A stretch of DNA of 64,000 bases from Eumeta japonica (GCA_005406025.1 BGZK01000093.1:186001-250000), one strand, 5' to 3'. Shown: positions 1 to 11,812, counted from the stretch's first letter. Notes: generated by a model not told the origin, from the letters alone. Numbers and translations are program-made.

Positions 1-1140
1 GACGTTACAAAGCGGCCACATCGGACGATGACAAAAGCATATAACGTCCAAATTTATATTTTTTCTATCGACTAAAACAGGAAACTTCTAGCCGACCTGC
101 CCACCGGTCGGTCGAATGGCGGTTTTTCAATGGCCGGTAACGTCACGACACCGGCTACCGGCACGACAACGGGCTACCGGCACCGCGGGCGCGTTATTAT
201 TAATGTACGGATTTAGGTGTCGTGACTCCTCACTGACCGGCTTTGGTGCCGAGGTCGTAACGGCGCCAGCGGTCAGTCAGTCAAACTTGCCGCGGCGTTT
301 GCCGGCGCTCCTTCGTATTAAATATGTAAACGAGTGGTAATGTGAACGCGCGTTGAACTAGAGTAAGGGAGGGAGTTGCATTATGATACAATTTCAAAGA
401 GAGGCGTTTCCTAGACATCATTTATTAGTATTAAACTATCATTCATTAATATCAGTCATTTTTGTATGTCATCAAACTTGAAGGAAATCATGTCATATCA
501 GCTTCTCGTCTGAACCGATAGGAGATGCCGTAACAGTGTAAAATTAAACCGTCTCGCTTGGCCGTGAAGACACTGCGGCATCGTGCTTGGCCCGTACCGT
601 ACTTTGGCAAAACGTAAAACTAGATACAAATTAACCCCTCCATGATAATTATGCAATGGAATTGAATATCTGCGAAGATTTGAATGTATTTAATTCAATA
701 TTATTAATATAAGAGTCAGTTATTGTAGATATAATATTTATAACACACAATAATTGAGGAATCGACGTTTGTTTAAGTGTTTTTGGTTGATCATTGCAAA
801 GTTTACTGAATATTTTATTTAATTGGAATCCCAATTTTGGGGATCAAAATTGTTATGTGAAAATCTTGACTCATGAGATTTATGTACAATAATAATGACA
901 TTGATATCATATACCTATTTCCAGACAAGATTTTAGTAATAAGTACTCGATTTGATTCACTAAGAGACACAGCTGAATATAACGATAATACATACCAAGG
1001 TCGAGAAAAAAGTGTTTTTGTATTTTATATGCAAATTCAAGATAATTTTTCATATTTTATTTACATTTACTTATAATACATATATACCATTTTGTAGGTA
1101 GTGCCATACTTCTGATTAAACACACCTTACACCTAATACA
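1..1140. other. Intergenic; GC-rich patch at about 91-330
   Basis: No gene is recognised. Bases about 91-330 are far richer in G, C and CpG than the AT-rich surroundings. They hold an imperfect tandem pair of 18-19 bp around 145-181, with the core 'ggctaccggc' repeated. A patch like this could be a promoter or 5' untranslated region of a gene lying to the left, or part of a repeat. Open frames here have no recognisable protein similarity. Bases 340-1140 are plain AT-rich DNA. Confidence 0.4.
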
Positions 1141-1144
1141 TATT

Positions 1145-2143
1145 ACCTAAAGAATTCTGAAGAGACCGAAACAGATGAAAAGCTGATGGTGCAAGGTCAA
1201 GGTTATATGATGGATGCATTAACACTTCCCAACCACTCACTCAATATTTGCTGAGTAGTTAAAGATGTGTGTGGTCTGGCGTTATCATGGTGAAAAATCT
1301 CACCCTTTCTGTTGATCAATTCCGGCCGTTTTTTCTCTACTTCTTACTTGAATCTCATCAGCTGTTGGCAGTAGAGATCCGAATTGATGGTTCTGCCCGC
1401 CGGGAAAAGATCATAATGAATGATGCCCTTCCAATTCCACCATACACACAGCAACAAATTATTGCCAGTTAATCCGGGTTTCGCTGTAGTCTGAGAAGCT
1501 TCCTTGCATTTCGACTATTATCTTTTTCGCACGTTTTTGTCGTAGGTAATCCATATCCATTTCTCATCACCAGTTATCATTTTTTTCCAAAACGGTTAGG
1601 TTACATTACGTTTCAATATAGAATCGCAAATGAACACAGATTCATTAGATTTCTTTCAGTGAGCTAGTGTGGGACACAAGTATCGAGCTTTTTTTTGTAT
1701 ATCCTTTTTTGCTTTTTTTATATGCTTTTTTGAATTGGGCCAAGATTGTTTTGTAGTCAATTTCCAGCTCTTAAGCTTTATCATAAGAACGAATATGCCG
1801 ATCTTGCTCTGTGTATTTTAGAACGGCATCGACTTTATCCGTAGCAGGTCGACCTCTCATCGTCTTTGACATTAAAATTATCGGAATGAAAATGCTTGAA
1901 TCAGTTTTGTGCTACTCTTATCGACACTGCAATAGGTCCATATACGTTACGATTTTTTTCGTGAACAAAAAAACCAAAAAGAAAAATGACAGGACTCCGT
2001 TTTTACTTTAAGTTTTTCTCTTTTAAAATGGCACCTGTTTAATGGTATCAAAACTAGCCAAATACAAACAGCACACACAATCAGAAATTTTACTGCAAGT
2101 TTTTACTCATGAAATACGAAAAAACTTTTCTCTGACCTAATAT
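1145..2143 (-). mobile_element. Decayed mariner-family transposon, copy 1
   Basis: The minus strand reads as a broken Tc1/mariner transposase. Recognisable pieces are a DEKWI-like catalytic block (plus strand near 1540-1580), a GRTINSDLYCQQLMRF-type block near 1340-1420, and an HHDNARPHTS-type block near 1265-1310. The last of these carries the second catalytic aspartate of mariner enzymes. The right end (2100-2143) is a terminal inverted repeat whose complement starts TATTAGGTCAGAG and runs on to a FCGTATTT-like stretch, the usual mariner 5' end. Frames are broken by stops and indels, so it cannot make transposase. Its closest relatives in the window are the copies at 4043 and 40450. Confidence 0.75.
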
Positions 2144-2156
2144 AATGAGGAGTTGA

Positions 2157-2720
2157 ACAATATTATTAATACTACTATATACCCGAGAATTTATCTGGAT
2201 AACAGGCTTCAATGGTGTTCTCATATCAGTAAGTTGACGAAAAGGCTTAGCTAAGCCGCCTATGCAATTAAAAAGATACGAAATTCATCAGACATCGAAA
2301 CTACTAGATTGGCTTATTTTGACTATTTCACGCCAATTCATAGAATTTAGGTGCTGTGAAGCGGACCCTGCGCGCGATTTACAAGCTCGGACCGCGTGTA
2401 TCTCTTAGAAGTAAGTTGAAGGAAATTGGAACTTTAACTCTGGCATCTCAATTCATATATGAAAATTTATTATACGTAAAAAAATTGAAAAATCTAAGAC
2501 AACTAATGATCCGACATAAGCTCAGAAGAACCATATATAAAATTATACTGAGTTTAGATGTCAGTCTACTATGCAAAGGTACATATTCATTTAAGGGGGT
2601 CTGTGTGGACATGCCCAATTAGATCCTAGTGGATATATAAGATTTACTCCCAAAAGCGTTATTAAACAAACACTCAGTAAAAAGGGTCTTATACAACTTC
2701 GAATATTTAGAAGATAAATA
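2157..2720 (+). mobile_element. Non-LTR retrotransposon fragment (RT C-terminal part)
   Basis: Directly after mariner copy 1, the plus strand translates into a degraded C-terminal part of a reverse transcriptase ORF. It starts with a YLDNRLQWCSHISKLTKRLS-like segment (about 2175-2250) and continues with AAYAIKKIR (about 2258-2285) and an AIYKLGPR-type segment near 2370. This is the usual 'hypothetical LDxxLxWxxHI' region downstream of the RT palm in insect non-LTR elements. Several stops and shifts interrupt it and no poly(A) tail was identified. The family could be Jockey or a related clade; I cannot place it further. Confidence 0.6.
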
Positions 2721-4042
2721 TTTATAGGCATTGGGCATAACCAGCTCGATTTTTTACCTGGCTGTTTCATTCAGTAATAGTTTTGTATTTCTTTCGGTTC
2801 TGTATGCCAAAATTAAAAGAGTTATCCTTAAGTTTCTTGCGCGTTTTTCTTGAGGTAAAACCGATTTTCGAACGAGTGACAAAGTGCATATTCACAAAAA
2901 AATATAACATATTACAAGTGTGAATTTGAATTCACAAACATAACTCGATATAATACAAGACATTCACGTGACGGTAGAGCACACTTCCATGAACGGAACG
3001 TATTCAATAACACAAATAGAATTCAGAGACGGCTATAACTTCAAATTCAACTATATCGATACTAAACGAATCGGTGTCAGCCTGAGAGATATGTGAGTAC
3101 AATGAAAGCAATTTGTCAATCACAATCCGAGACGACAGACTACAAAGGCGGGAGGTGACCGCGCCGTGACTGACTTATAACGTTGCCTCACGACGTTATC
3201 GCCAGGTTTTTTTACTTCTACAAGGGTATGTACATGAGATATTTACATTTCACGATTTCTGAAAAAATAGTGTAACTGTAACAATTGTCTTCATACGATA
3301 TAATTTAAGGACATTTAAAAATACGCGGCTCAAAGTTGTTTCAAGGACGAACACAGCAAGTGTCGGTTGTCGTTTGCATTCCTGTTTATGTAATATTCAC
3401 GTATCCTACATTTGACTGACGGGGATTAAAATGCAATCGACTAAACATCCTTAACCTATACGATACTTGCGGGTGATCTACAATATTCGTATACGACACG
3501 AATAAGATAAAAATTCCCTTCCTTAATTCCGAACGCCGTGTGCATTTATTAAGTGACGGACACACATTTGCCGTTAACGCACGCCCGCAAAACAAAAGTT
3601 TTAAAAAAGTTGTCACTCGTACTATAATTGCGAAATGGGAGTAGGCAACTGTGCAAAGAAACTGCGCGCTATAATCCGATTCGTATCTGACGAATTTCTT
3701 TTTAATCAAGTTATAAGAACATATAGCTAAAACACAGTTCACGTGACCGCTGTTAGTAACGTAGTGAAAAAGAAGGTATTAATTTTTTGTTATGCCGAAA
3801 AAAAAACTGTACACTCAACTCAAGGTATGATTTGATAAAACTTGAACAACAAAAACTATCATAGCATACCATTCCTCTTACCAAGACTGGTTTTGAATAT
3901 AATTGAGTGTAATAATCTACATTCAGAGCGAACATTGTTGGGTAACGTAATTGTACGAGTAAATTGCTGTTGTGATGGTTGTTAATTTATTTTTCGCTCG
4001 AATGCATTAAAGGGAATTTAGGCACATCAAAACTTGTAAACA
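2721..4042. other. Intergenic, no gene recognised
   Basis: This stretch lies between two transposon remnants. It is AT-rich with a short GC-richer patch at about 3120-3190. The longest open frame (minus, 3386-3742) shows no domain, no convincing start or splice context and no similarity that I recognise, so it is not called as a gene. Confidence 0.5.
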
Positions 4043-4990
4043 TTGGGTCGGGGAAAAAGTTCTTTCGTGTTTTATAAGTGAAGTCTCTTTGGTTGCGCTG
4101 TTTGTGTCTGGCTAGTTTTGATACCATTAAATAGATGGCATTAAAAAAAAATAAAAAGTAAAAACGGCATTTCGCCGTTTCTTCTATAGCATTTCTGTCC
4201 ACCGAAACAGATGAATCTAAAGTAGAAATTCGTTACAATTTGAATTTTTATTACAAAAAAGGGAAAAATACGATACAAGTTACGAAAAAATTTTATGACG
4301 TTTATGGACGCTTGAACCGATTTTGTGCTACTCTTAGCGACAGGTAAGAGTAGCACAGAATCGGTTCAAGCATTTTAGATCCGGTAATTTTGGTGGCAAA
4401 GATGAACTTCGCTTTGGTAGACCTGTTACACATAATGTCAGTGCCATTTTGGAAAAAGAAGAGTAAAATCGGCCTATTAGTTTTACGACTTAGTTGAAGA
4501 GCTGGAGATTGATGACAAAACAGTTTTGACCCATTTGCAAAAAGCTGGGTTTACAAAAAAGCTCGATAGTTGGGTCCCACACGTGCTCACCGAAAGAAAC
4601 TTTATGAATCGTGTACTTTATTGCGATTCTCTACTGAAAGGTAATGAAACCAAACCGATTTTGAAAAGATTGATCACTGGTGATGAAAAATGGATTATCT
4701 AGGACGCAATAAGTTGATGTTATGTGTATGGTTTACCGCCGGGCAAAACCATTAATTCGAATCTCTACTGCCAACAACTAATGAGATTCACACGAGAAGT
4801 AGAGAAACAATGGCTGGAATCGATCAACAGAAAGAGTGTTGTTTTTCACCATGATAACGCTAGACCGCTCACATCTTTAGCCACTCAGCAAATATTGAGC
4901 ATTAGTGGCAAACGTTAATGCATCAACCATACAACCTTGAAATCGCACCCTCATATTTTCACTTGTTTCGATCTCTTCGGAATGTGAATT
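4043..4990 (+). mobile_element. Decayed mariner-family transposon, copy 2
   Basis: The element begins with a mariner-type terminal repeat (TTGGGTCGGGGAAAAAGTTC at 4043) and the plus strand then reads a broken transposase. There is a helix-turn-helix segment (LVEELEIDDKTVLTHLQKAG, about 4492-4550), then WVPHVLTERN (about 4572-4602), ITGDEKWI (about 4673-4697), a GKTINSNLYCQQLMRF block (about 4741-4790) and HHDNARPLTS (about 4848-4877). The catalytic D..D framework is thus visible, but stops and shifts separate the pieces. It lies opposite in orientation to copy 1, about 1.9 kb away. It also carries an extra inverted duplication at 4311-4370 that copies 1 and 3 lack. Confidence 0.8.
4311..4370. 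repeat. Inverted duplication (hairpin) inside mariner copy 2
   Basis: The 26-base arms 4311-4336 and 4345-4370 are inverted copies with one mismatch, separated by 8 bases. The right arm matches the homologous stretch of the other mariner copies, so the left arm is the added, inverted copy. Confidence 0.85.
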
Positions 4991-5187
4991 GCCTGTGAAT
5001 GATGCAATGCAACGTGCAGGTACAACGCTACCCGACCTCCCTTCTTCTCTCCCGCGTTCATATTTACGTCAATGTGACGTTTTCTGTGACTAACTATATA
5101 GCCACAAATATTCAGGCGCAGTATTGCACATTATTAAAACCTGTATAAATAATGTATTTCCTTACAAAAAACTTGTATTAAATCAGA

Positions 5188-5800
5188 TTAGTGGTTCTTG
5201 GTTATCCTTCGGTCTGTTTGCTCGTTTGTGTGCCAAACGTTGATACGCGCCTCGATGCGTTTAATCGCATCATCGAAAGCGCACATGAGGACGACCTTAT
5301 GGTTCCTCTCCTTTCTCACACTATTGACCCCCACCCCTATCTCCTTAGCGTCAACCACCTCACTGATGGTTTTAACCACCTGGTCGCTGGTGTGGTTGGC
5401 GCATCTGGATGAAATGATAAGGGCGTGGGTAGCGGTGGTCTTTGGGCCAGGAACTTGCGGCTTCGCAGCCTCCGAGGATTTCGGCTTTGCCGCTGCAGCC
5501 GCGTAGGTCGTCGGTTTGACCTCCAGCGCCTTATGGAGTCCCTCCAATTTCTTTGGGATGTCCATTTTGCCAATGGCGTTCTGAATGCGTTTCAAGTCGG
5601 CCGCCATATTGGCAACGGTAGTTTCCACCTTAAGACATCTATCTGTCCAGCTGGAGTTCCGTCGCCTTCTGCAGCCGCCTCTCGGCCACCTCCAGGTCGC
5701 GTGCCCTCCTCGCCTTCTCTCTCTCTACCTCCAAAATGTAGCGGGAGAGGGACTCCCGCTCGCGGAGGAAACAAACAGAGAAAGGTGTTTTGTTCCTTAT
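5188..5800 (-). mobile_element. Fragment of a non-LTR retrotransposon ORF1 (gag-like)
   Basis: The minus strand holds an open stretch of about 146 codons (5628-5188). It has a lysine/alanine-rich N-terminal part followed by a segment with HALIISS, then DQVVKTISEVVDAKEIGVGV and VRKERNHKVVLMC. This is the conserved core seen upstream of the zinc knuckles in ORF1 of R1/TRAS-like insect elements. Further upstream (about 5760-5630), in a different frame, is a charged coiled-coil-like stretch (RYILEVEREKARRARDLEVA), ending in a stop. The two pieces are therefore separated by a frameshift. No zinc knuckles and no ORF2 were found next to it, so it is a truncated relic. GC content is clearly above that of the flanks. 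Confidence 0.7.
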
Positions 5801-5974
5801 CGCACGTTACACTGAGGCGCTCGGCGAATGAGAACTACACGAAAAAAAGTATAACCGCAACGAAAAATGATGAATGCTGTACAGTGTATGCTAAGCCTAG
5901 TGAAAATAGCTCTGCATGCAGCTTTGCATGCAGATTCACTCACGTAGATATAATATAATAAATTCCTTTATTTT

Positions 5975-6490
5975 TTTCTATAGATTTTATTCCAGTCTCA
6001 CTTATAATCCCAATCCTTGCGTCAGTTACACTTTGATTTTATTATTGTTTTGTAAGTAATAATACAAGCATAGATAATTGTTAAGCAAAAAAAGAGAAGT
6101 GAAGAAAGTATACATGCCATAATATGCCGTTGTACATAACATTTTTACTGGATGGTGGGGTTTGGTGTTAAAATTTGTACTGATAATCATTTTTGAACAT
6201 GACAGCTATGGGTTTCAATCACTGTCTGCCTCATGAATCCGACTGTAGTTCTGATCCAGATCCCTTCAGTTTATTCTGGTTAGGATTTTACTCTCTATTT
6301 CGATTATGGTTTTTATCCCAATCTTGACTCTAAGTTACAATTGAAGTTCTGATATCAGGTCTAACATTGATTACATTTTTGGTTTACATCTCGGCATAAC
6401 TCCCATTCTTAGTTCAAATTTATCTCCGATTCAGTTCTCAATCCTAGTCCCATTAACTTGAAACTGATGCTAATCCCAATCCCAATGTTT
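5975..6490. repeat. Degenerate short-period repeat (AATCCCAATTCTGAT-like)
   Basis: The plus strand repeats, with heavy divergence, a pattern like 'aatcccaattctgattc' and 'ttcagttct', with a period of a few to about 20 bases. Clear examples are at about 5994-6020, 6225-6330 and 6425-6490. A second locus of the same kind lies at about 30800-31330. No fixed unit length can be set by eye. Confidence 0.55.
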
Positions 6491-6499
6491 CAGTGCATT

Positions 6500-9300
6500 A
6501 TAGCTTTTTTTGGAAAAATTACAGCTACAATGTGTTTAAAATATGAAGTCCGTCAATAAAATACTTTTACATAAGAAAAATAAGCAGAAAATAAGACAAT
6601 ATTTTCTCATATTTGTGATGCAAATTTTGAGAAAAAATGCAACCAAGTTATGTCTGAAACTATGAATCTGTTTAGCAATATTCACTTAAAAAATATTAAC
6701 ACCCTTCTTTTATATGTAGATCATATTTTAAGCAAAAATATAGCTACCCCATGTCCAAAAATTAAGGTTGATTGGTTAAGTAATTGTTATAGTGAAAATA
6801 ATCAAACAGAAAATCTTCATTTTCAAGGCGATAGTAAATATGTATTAACTGTTGATAAGAACATTTAAACGACATAGAATACAAATGATTTCATTTTTTC
6901 TTACTTTCTGAGACCCATCATAGTAAAACAGAAATATATAACAGACAGACAAAATCATATAGTTTAAATGCATAAAGGACCTTGGATATGAAACAACATA
7001 GGAAGTTAATCAAATATATTGCCATACACATAATGTTTGTTGTGTAAAAATGTTATCAGCCGTGTGGACACTGAGCGAACAAAAAACTTTAATGTAAAAA
7101 AGGAGTGTTTCAATAATATATTGTATAAGATTAAGTGGTAAGTTTGTAAATTTGTCTCCAAACAAAATTTCAAACTTTTTATTATCAAAGTTAATAAATT
7201 CAATGGCACAGATCAGACAAACATAAAATTTGTAAAACGGTTAAATCTACAGGCCATCTCAGAAATTTTTCACTAAGATATTTATCAATGTGTTTTTGAG
7301 CTCCTTGAATTGTAAATATTGTCTATGAGTTTTTGAGAGCAAAAATTTGAAACATGGTTGACTCGTCAGGCCATATCTGAAACTTGTTAATATTTTGGAG
7401 TTTAAAGTGTTAAACATAAAGGAGCAATAAATTATTAAACTCATCATGCTTAAAAGATAGATTTTATTGCTTTTTCAAGCTCTTCGAGATCAAAAATATA
7501 GTTCTAATACATTTTGAGCTCTCAATTCAAAATTCTATATGTATTAAAAATAAACCACTTTCTTTTTTTCAATTACAATATCTTTGACCATGTTTATTAT
7601 ATATTTGGTTTATGGCATCCGATGCAGTTTTTTACATTGAAAAAAAAATGACTGAGTACCTAACATCTTTCAAAAACAAACACTTCTGAAAAACCCCTTT
7701 TCTCAAAATTTTTCATTAACTCTATTTTTCAAATGAACCAATTGACTTTGATACAATTTTCGACAATCGACGAAGTTATTGGTAAAGCATTTAAATGTTA
7801 TTCTAAAAAACTACTTTTTGGAAAAATTTTCCCCAATAATATCTCTTGAACAAATAAACCGATTTTGACGCATTTAACAACAAACATTGTTTTAGGAAAC
7901 ATTCACATATTCAGTTGTTTTCCTTAGGGGAATAACTAAATAGATTTTGGAATCTGTCAGTATAGCAATCTACAAAGTATTTAAAAAAAAACGCTTTTTA
8001 TATAATTTTTTCCAACAATATCTGTTGCATAAATCAACCAATTTTTATACAGTTTGTGCAGTTGAGGCAACTGTTTGGGGGTCTGCAAAGTTTTCAAAAA
8101 ACTTTCTTTTTGAGATTCCTCAAAATCTACTAGGCAAAACTAGTTTAAAATTTTAAGAAGTCTAAGTTGAGTGGATTTCTTTGGAATATCATAAACTGCA
8201 TTTATGGATTAACCAATCGTAATCCATTCAGAAGTTATGAGGGGTTTACATATATACACCATACACATACATACACACATAAACATCACTAAGAAAATGT
8301 TCGAAATAAATTCCTGGGACCTTAAAACGTCAAGATCTGATGAAACTTGGTTTTCGAAAATTGGGGTGTAAAAAGTAACTTTCCAATTTTGGAACTGAAA
8401 ATTGAATTTGATAATTTTCATAATGGAAAGTTAAAAAATATTATGATATGGGAAACACCTAATCGCAGCAATAATTTAAACCAGCATGTAATCCCCCAAG
8501 CAAAAATGTACACATGGACCTACTAGGTGTACAAAACCACAATTGTAATTTGTTTTCCAATCCCTTCATGAAACCAGAAAACAAATTACTTTTAAAAACA
8601 TTATGATAAGGAATTAAAAATGGTTTATTTCTAAATTTCAATGAAAAGAAATAGACAAATTGATTTTTTAAACAATTTTTTGGCAGGATGTTCCTTTCAT
8701 TTTTGTGTAGGGTATGGAATTTTGACAGCTTATGCAAATCATTGTTCCAAAAATCATCAGTTAAGGGGAAAATAGTTTTTTACGTCATATATTAATGATG
8801 AGTCATATCTTGAATGAGCAAGTAAGATAGTTAATATGCTAAAAAACTACAAAAACTCATTTACTATCAATATTTGGACTGAACACACTCCCAATATTCT
8901 TTATTAATTTGTCAGCATATGACATCACTAAATATTTTTAGAGTATAAAACTTGTTTTTAAAATACCAGTCACATGTTCGACACAAAGGAAAAGTAATTA
9001 ATGAAAAATTTTATATTATGCTACTGGAGTAGATCATAGTCTATGACAAAATGGAAAAGTATGCAATGAGCCTAGCTAATTATCCTGATGTCAATTGAAC
9101 TACATAAATATAATATGTAATTAGTGTGCAAACTATGTTGGATTGTGATGAAGGAATCAAAGGCAAAAATATACTTATTGGATGGGGATAAAGCTGCAAA
9201 TCTATTGTTTGTTAAATATAATTTGTGACTTTTTTCACTTTTAGAGCCAGATATAAATTAAGTAAATTATGCCCTTGTTGCATTTTACATAAATTTAAAC
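6500..9300. other. Intergenic, AT-rich, no gene recognised
   Basis: AT-rich DNA with homopolymer runs. A stretch at about 7670-8230 repeats a loose theme (such as 'aataaaccgattttga' and 'aatcaaccaattttta') at irregular spacing, suggesting an old diverged repeat. A short CA/TA-rich run lies at about 8249-8285. The largest open frames (plus 6650-6868, minus 8459-8737) have no recognisable domains. Confidence 0.5.
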
Positions 9301-9306
9301 TTTATT
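9301..9306 (-). terminator. Possible poly(A) signal for the 9568-9795 gene
   Basis: AATAAA on the minus strand, about 260 bases downstream of the unspliced stop at 9568. In AT-rich DNA such hexamers occur often by chance, so this is only suggestive. Confidence 0.25.
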
Positions 9307-9465
9307 AGGGTTCCATACTGCAAAGGAATATATACTATAATTTTAGAATAGTTTGATATAAGAAAATATATGAAATATGAAAACTCCCATTATTTCTGAA
9401 ATTACAGTATAAAATTTTTAAAAATACAGAAAATATTCTTTACTTATAGATTATATGAAAAATGA

Positions 9466-9540
9466 GACTCCGATAGATCAAATTTAAAACATCCAACTCC
9501 CAGTTCCATAAAATGCCTCCATAACACATTGTAGTAATAT
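9466..9540 (+). repeat. Dispersed repeat, copy A (GACTCCGATAGA type)
   Basis: The stretch beginning 'gactccgatagatcaaatt' is matched, with changes, by about 11747-11812, which begins 'gactccgatagaccaaatt'. Both continue with similar 'aactc' and 'cagtt' words and 'cctcc-taa' endings. It appears to be a short dispersed repeat of unknown class. Confidence 0.5.
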
Positions 9541-9567
9541 ATATACATACTCATGGTAAGTATGAAA

Positions 9568-9795
9568 CTAATACCAAATATAATGTTCAACAATGTAAAA
9601 AAGAGAAATAACAAAAGTACCTGTTATGAAGAGAGCACTGCCCAAAATGCATAATACAAGTCTCACGCACACTGCCCGGTTCAAACTGCTTGTCACACGT
9701 CGTGAGAAATAGCTGATGGGACAGTTCCACCTTTGATCAGTAGGTTGCTGTTCATAAGTCACTGTAGTTGGTTGGTACACCGCACCAGTAGGCAT
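9568..9795 (-). CDS. Putative small membrane protein, or first coding exon of one
   Basis: An open frame starts at the ATG at 9795-9793 (AAA before the ATG; an in-frame stop lies 15 codons upstream). It encodes a hydrophilic N-terminus (MPTGAVYQPTTVTYEQQPTD), then a basic Ser/Arg stretch (about residues 27-42) and a strongly hydrophobic segment from about residue 43. Read straight through, it ends at the stop at 9568 with 75 residues and one long membrane segment. Alternatively, a GT donor (GTACTT) after 9621 would cut it at codon 59 and splice it to an exon further left that I could not find. Base composition is less AT-rich than the flanks, and the N-terminal sequence looks like genuine protein rather than chance. 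I do not recognise the family. No function is proposed. Confidence 0.5.
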   Translation of the reverse strand: MPTGAVYQPTTVTYEQQPTDQRWNCPISYFSRRVTSSLNRAVCVRLVLCILGSALFITGTFVISLFYIVEHYIWY

Positions 9796-10221
9796 TTTGA
9801 AAAATATAATGGTATGATGATGTTCAACAAAATTCACCTATGGTATTGTTAAAACCACCAAACTAAATAACCAATGCTTTTGTCCAACATTTAAAAAATA
9901 CATACATAAAAATTCCGCATAAACTGAGATTTTAATCTGTATTACGTATTATTTGTGCTGAACAATAAAATCGAATATGAAGTACTGATACTGACTTTCA
10001 AAAGATTCAATTAAATTTTGGACGATTAAACGATTCCGGTAACTAAAATTGTAGAATATATATTTTATTATCCTTTCATTTTCAAGTGAAGCACATGCCG
10101 AGCACACTCACTAATCATCACAACATCACAACAAGGAATGAATGACACCACAGAACAACATAACAATAAAAACACAAAGAATCTAAACCATAGATACGTG
10201 ACCGAAGAGACCACCAAAGTT

Positions 10222-10796
10222 GCTATAGTCTAAGATCCGAACTTAAATCGACCTTCACCGAGCTGATAATAGAATGAAACATATTTTATAACAAATTTCG
10301 TATATTAGAAAATATATTAAAAATAGATTTGCTAAAAAAATCCTGGACAGATCATTTTTAATTATTTTTTTTAAATATTTTTTTATTAAATATTGCAACA
10401 TCAAGATAATAAGAAAATTTTAATCCTTACTTAAAGTATAAAACGTATAGAATGTACAGCCGTTGGGTTGTCTATTCACCTGAACAAACTACTCGGTTGT
10501 CAGGTAAAAACAGATATGTCGGTGCCAGTTATCTTCACTTGATTGGATAATAAAAAATTAAAAATATATCAATAAAAGTGCTGTATTATTGCGAACACGT
10601 TGACATAGGGTTGTCAGCAAAAATCCGGTCCGGTTTAAAATATTTTTTTTTAAATAATAAAAATAGTCTGCCCAGAATTTTTTTAACAAATCCATTTTTA
10701 ATATATTTTCTAATATACGAAATTTGTTATAAAATATGTTTCATTCTATTATCAGCTCGGTGAAGGTCGATTTAAGTTCGGATCTTCTACTATAGC
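10222..10796. mobile_element. Non-autonomous element with long terminal inverted repeats (MITE-like)
   Basis: About 155-160 bases at the left (10222 to about 10380) are the inverted complement of about 10635-10796, with scattered differences. The outer ends read GCTATAG..AAGATCCGAACTTAAATCG. The arms include a long identical block around 'aacatattttataacaaatt'. The central roughly 250 bases have no coding capacity. This form fits a miniature inverted-repeat DNA transposon. I could not fix the target duplication, so the superfamily is open. It sits in the 5' flank of the small membrane protein gene. Confidence 0.8.
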
Positions 10797-11746
10797 TGTA
10801 TTGCCCACTGCTATATTTTAGATTGTCATATGTATACTAAAGATATACACTAATCAAATAATTATTACTTGAAAATAATTATTTATGTATCATTGGCTAA
10901 TAAACTATTTTTGAAGTTATTCTTCTTTGGGGACGTTAGGATGAAAAGGTCAGAATGTATTTTGGTAAGTTGCGCGCGCTAATGTAAGACTCCATAAAGT
11001 TGGTTTCGGATGATAAACTTACAACTTTACATAGAAATATTGCAAGTTGTTGCATATTGCAAGAAAGCTTGTAAAAATTATCTTAGTATACTAGAATATT
11101 TCCTCCAAATCCCAAATCCCCAGATTCTGTAATGTGGTCTGAACGTTGGTGAACGAATCATGATATGTACTTTACATTATAGGGTTTAACTTTAGGGATT
11201 TTAGAGAGATTCGCTTTCTTTTACGAAAAGTCAGAACTTTCGATTGATATTGCACCTCCGCTTGGAAATCAGAGTAATAATCAGAAATCGAAGCACAGCG
11301 ATGGCTGCCAGTGTGTACGAACAAGTGTATGCTTCTTCCGTAGAGAATTCCCTCCCTACGTCCATCCTGTCGATTACTGTTTCGTTTGTTTCGCATCATT
11401 GTCTTGCTTTGTGTGCTTGAATTAAACTTATCGTAGGTTTTGATGAGTGTTTAAAATTAAAGAAAATTTTATTATTTTTATTTTCAACGCCTAGGTATGG
11501 TACAACGCATGAAAATTTGTCACAAAAGCGTCGCAATGACGTAAAATAGGAACGCGGCGGAGAAGAATGGGTCAGGGATCATAAAACCAGGGGGCAGTAT
11601 ATAATTCGCAGCCAACTCAGAGCGGCAAAGTTTCGTACCTTGTACTGTAAGTGTATTATTTTATGAACTGAAACTTAAGAGACCGAATAGTGATTGTATT
11701 ATTTTATTAGAATTACCCTTAACACATCGCTTTTCTTCCTCCAGCT

Positions 11747-11812
11747 CAGACTCCGATAGACCAAATTCAATAAACTCTTGACTCTCAACTTCAGTTTTGG
11801 CACCTCCGTAAT
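11747..11812 (+). repeat. Dispersed repeat, copy B (GACTCCGATAGA type)
   Basis: Diverged second copy of the repeat at 9466-9540, in the same orientation. Confidence 0.5.

Noticed and set aside
3386..3742. 118-codon minus-strand frame
   Set aside because: Longest frame in its region, but with no recognisable motif and no support from splice or start signals. Left out as likely chance.
5425..5958. Plus-strand open frame of 177 codons
   Set aside because: It is the opposite strand of the ORF1 retrotransposon fragment read on the minus strand. Its composition follows from that coding strand, and it has no similarity of its own.
6650..6868. 72-codon plus-strand frame
   Set aside because: No domain, no splice context and an AT-biased composition typical of chance frames; no recognisable similarity.
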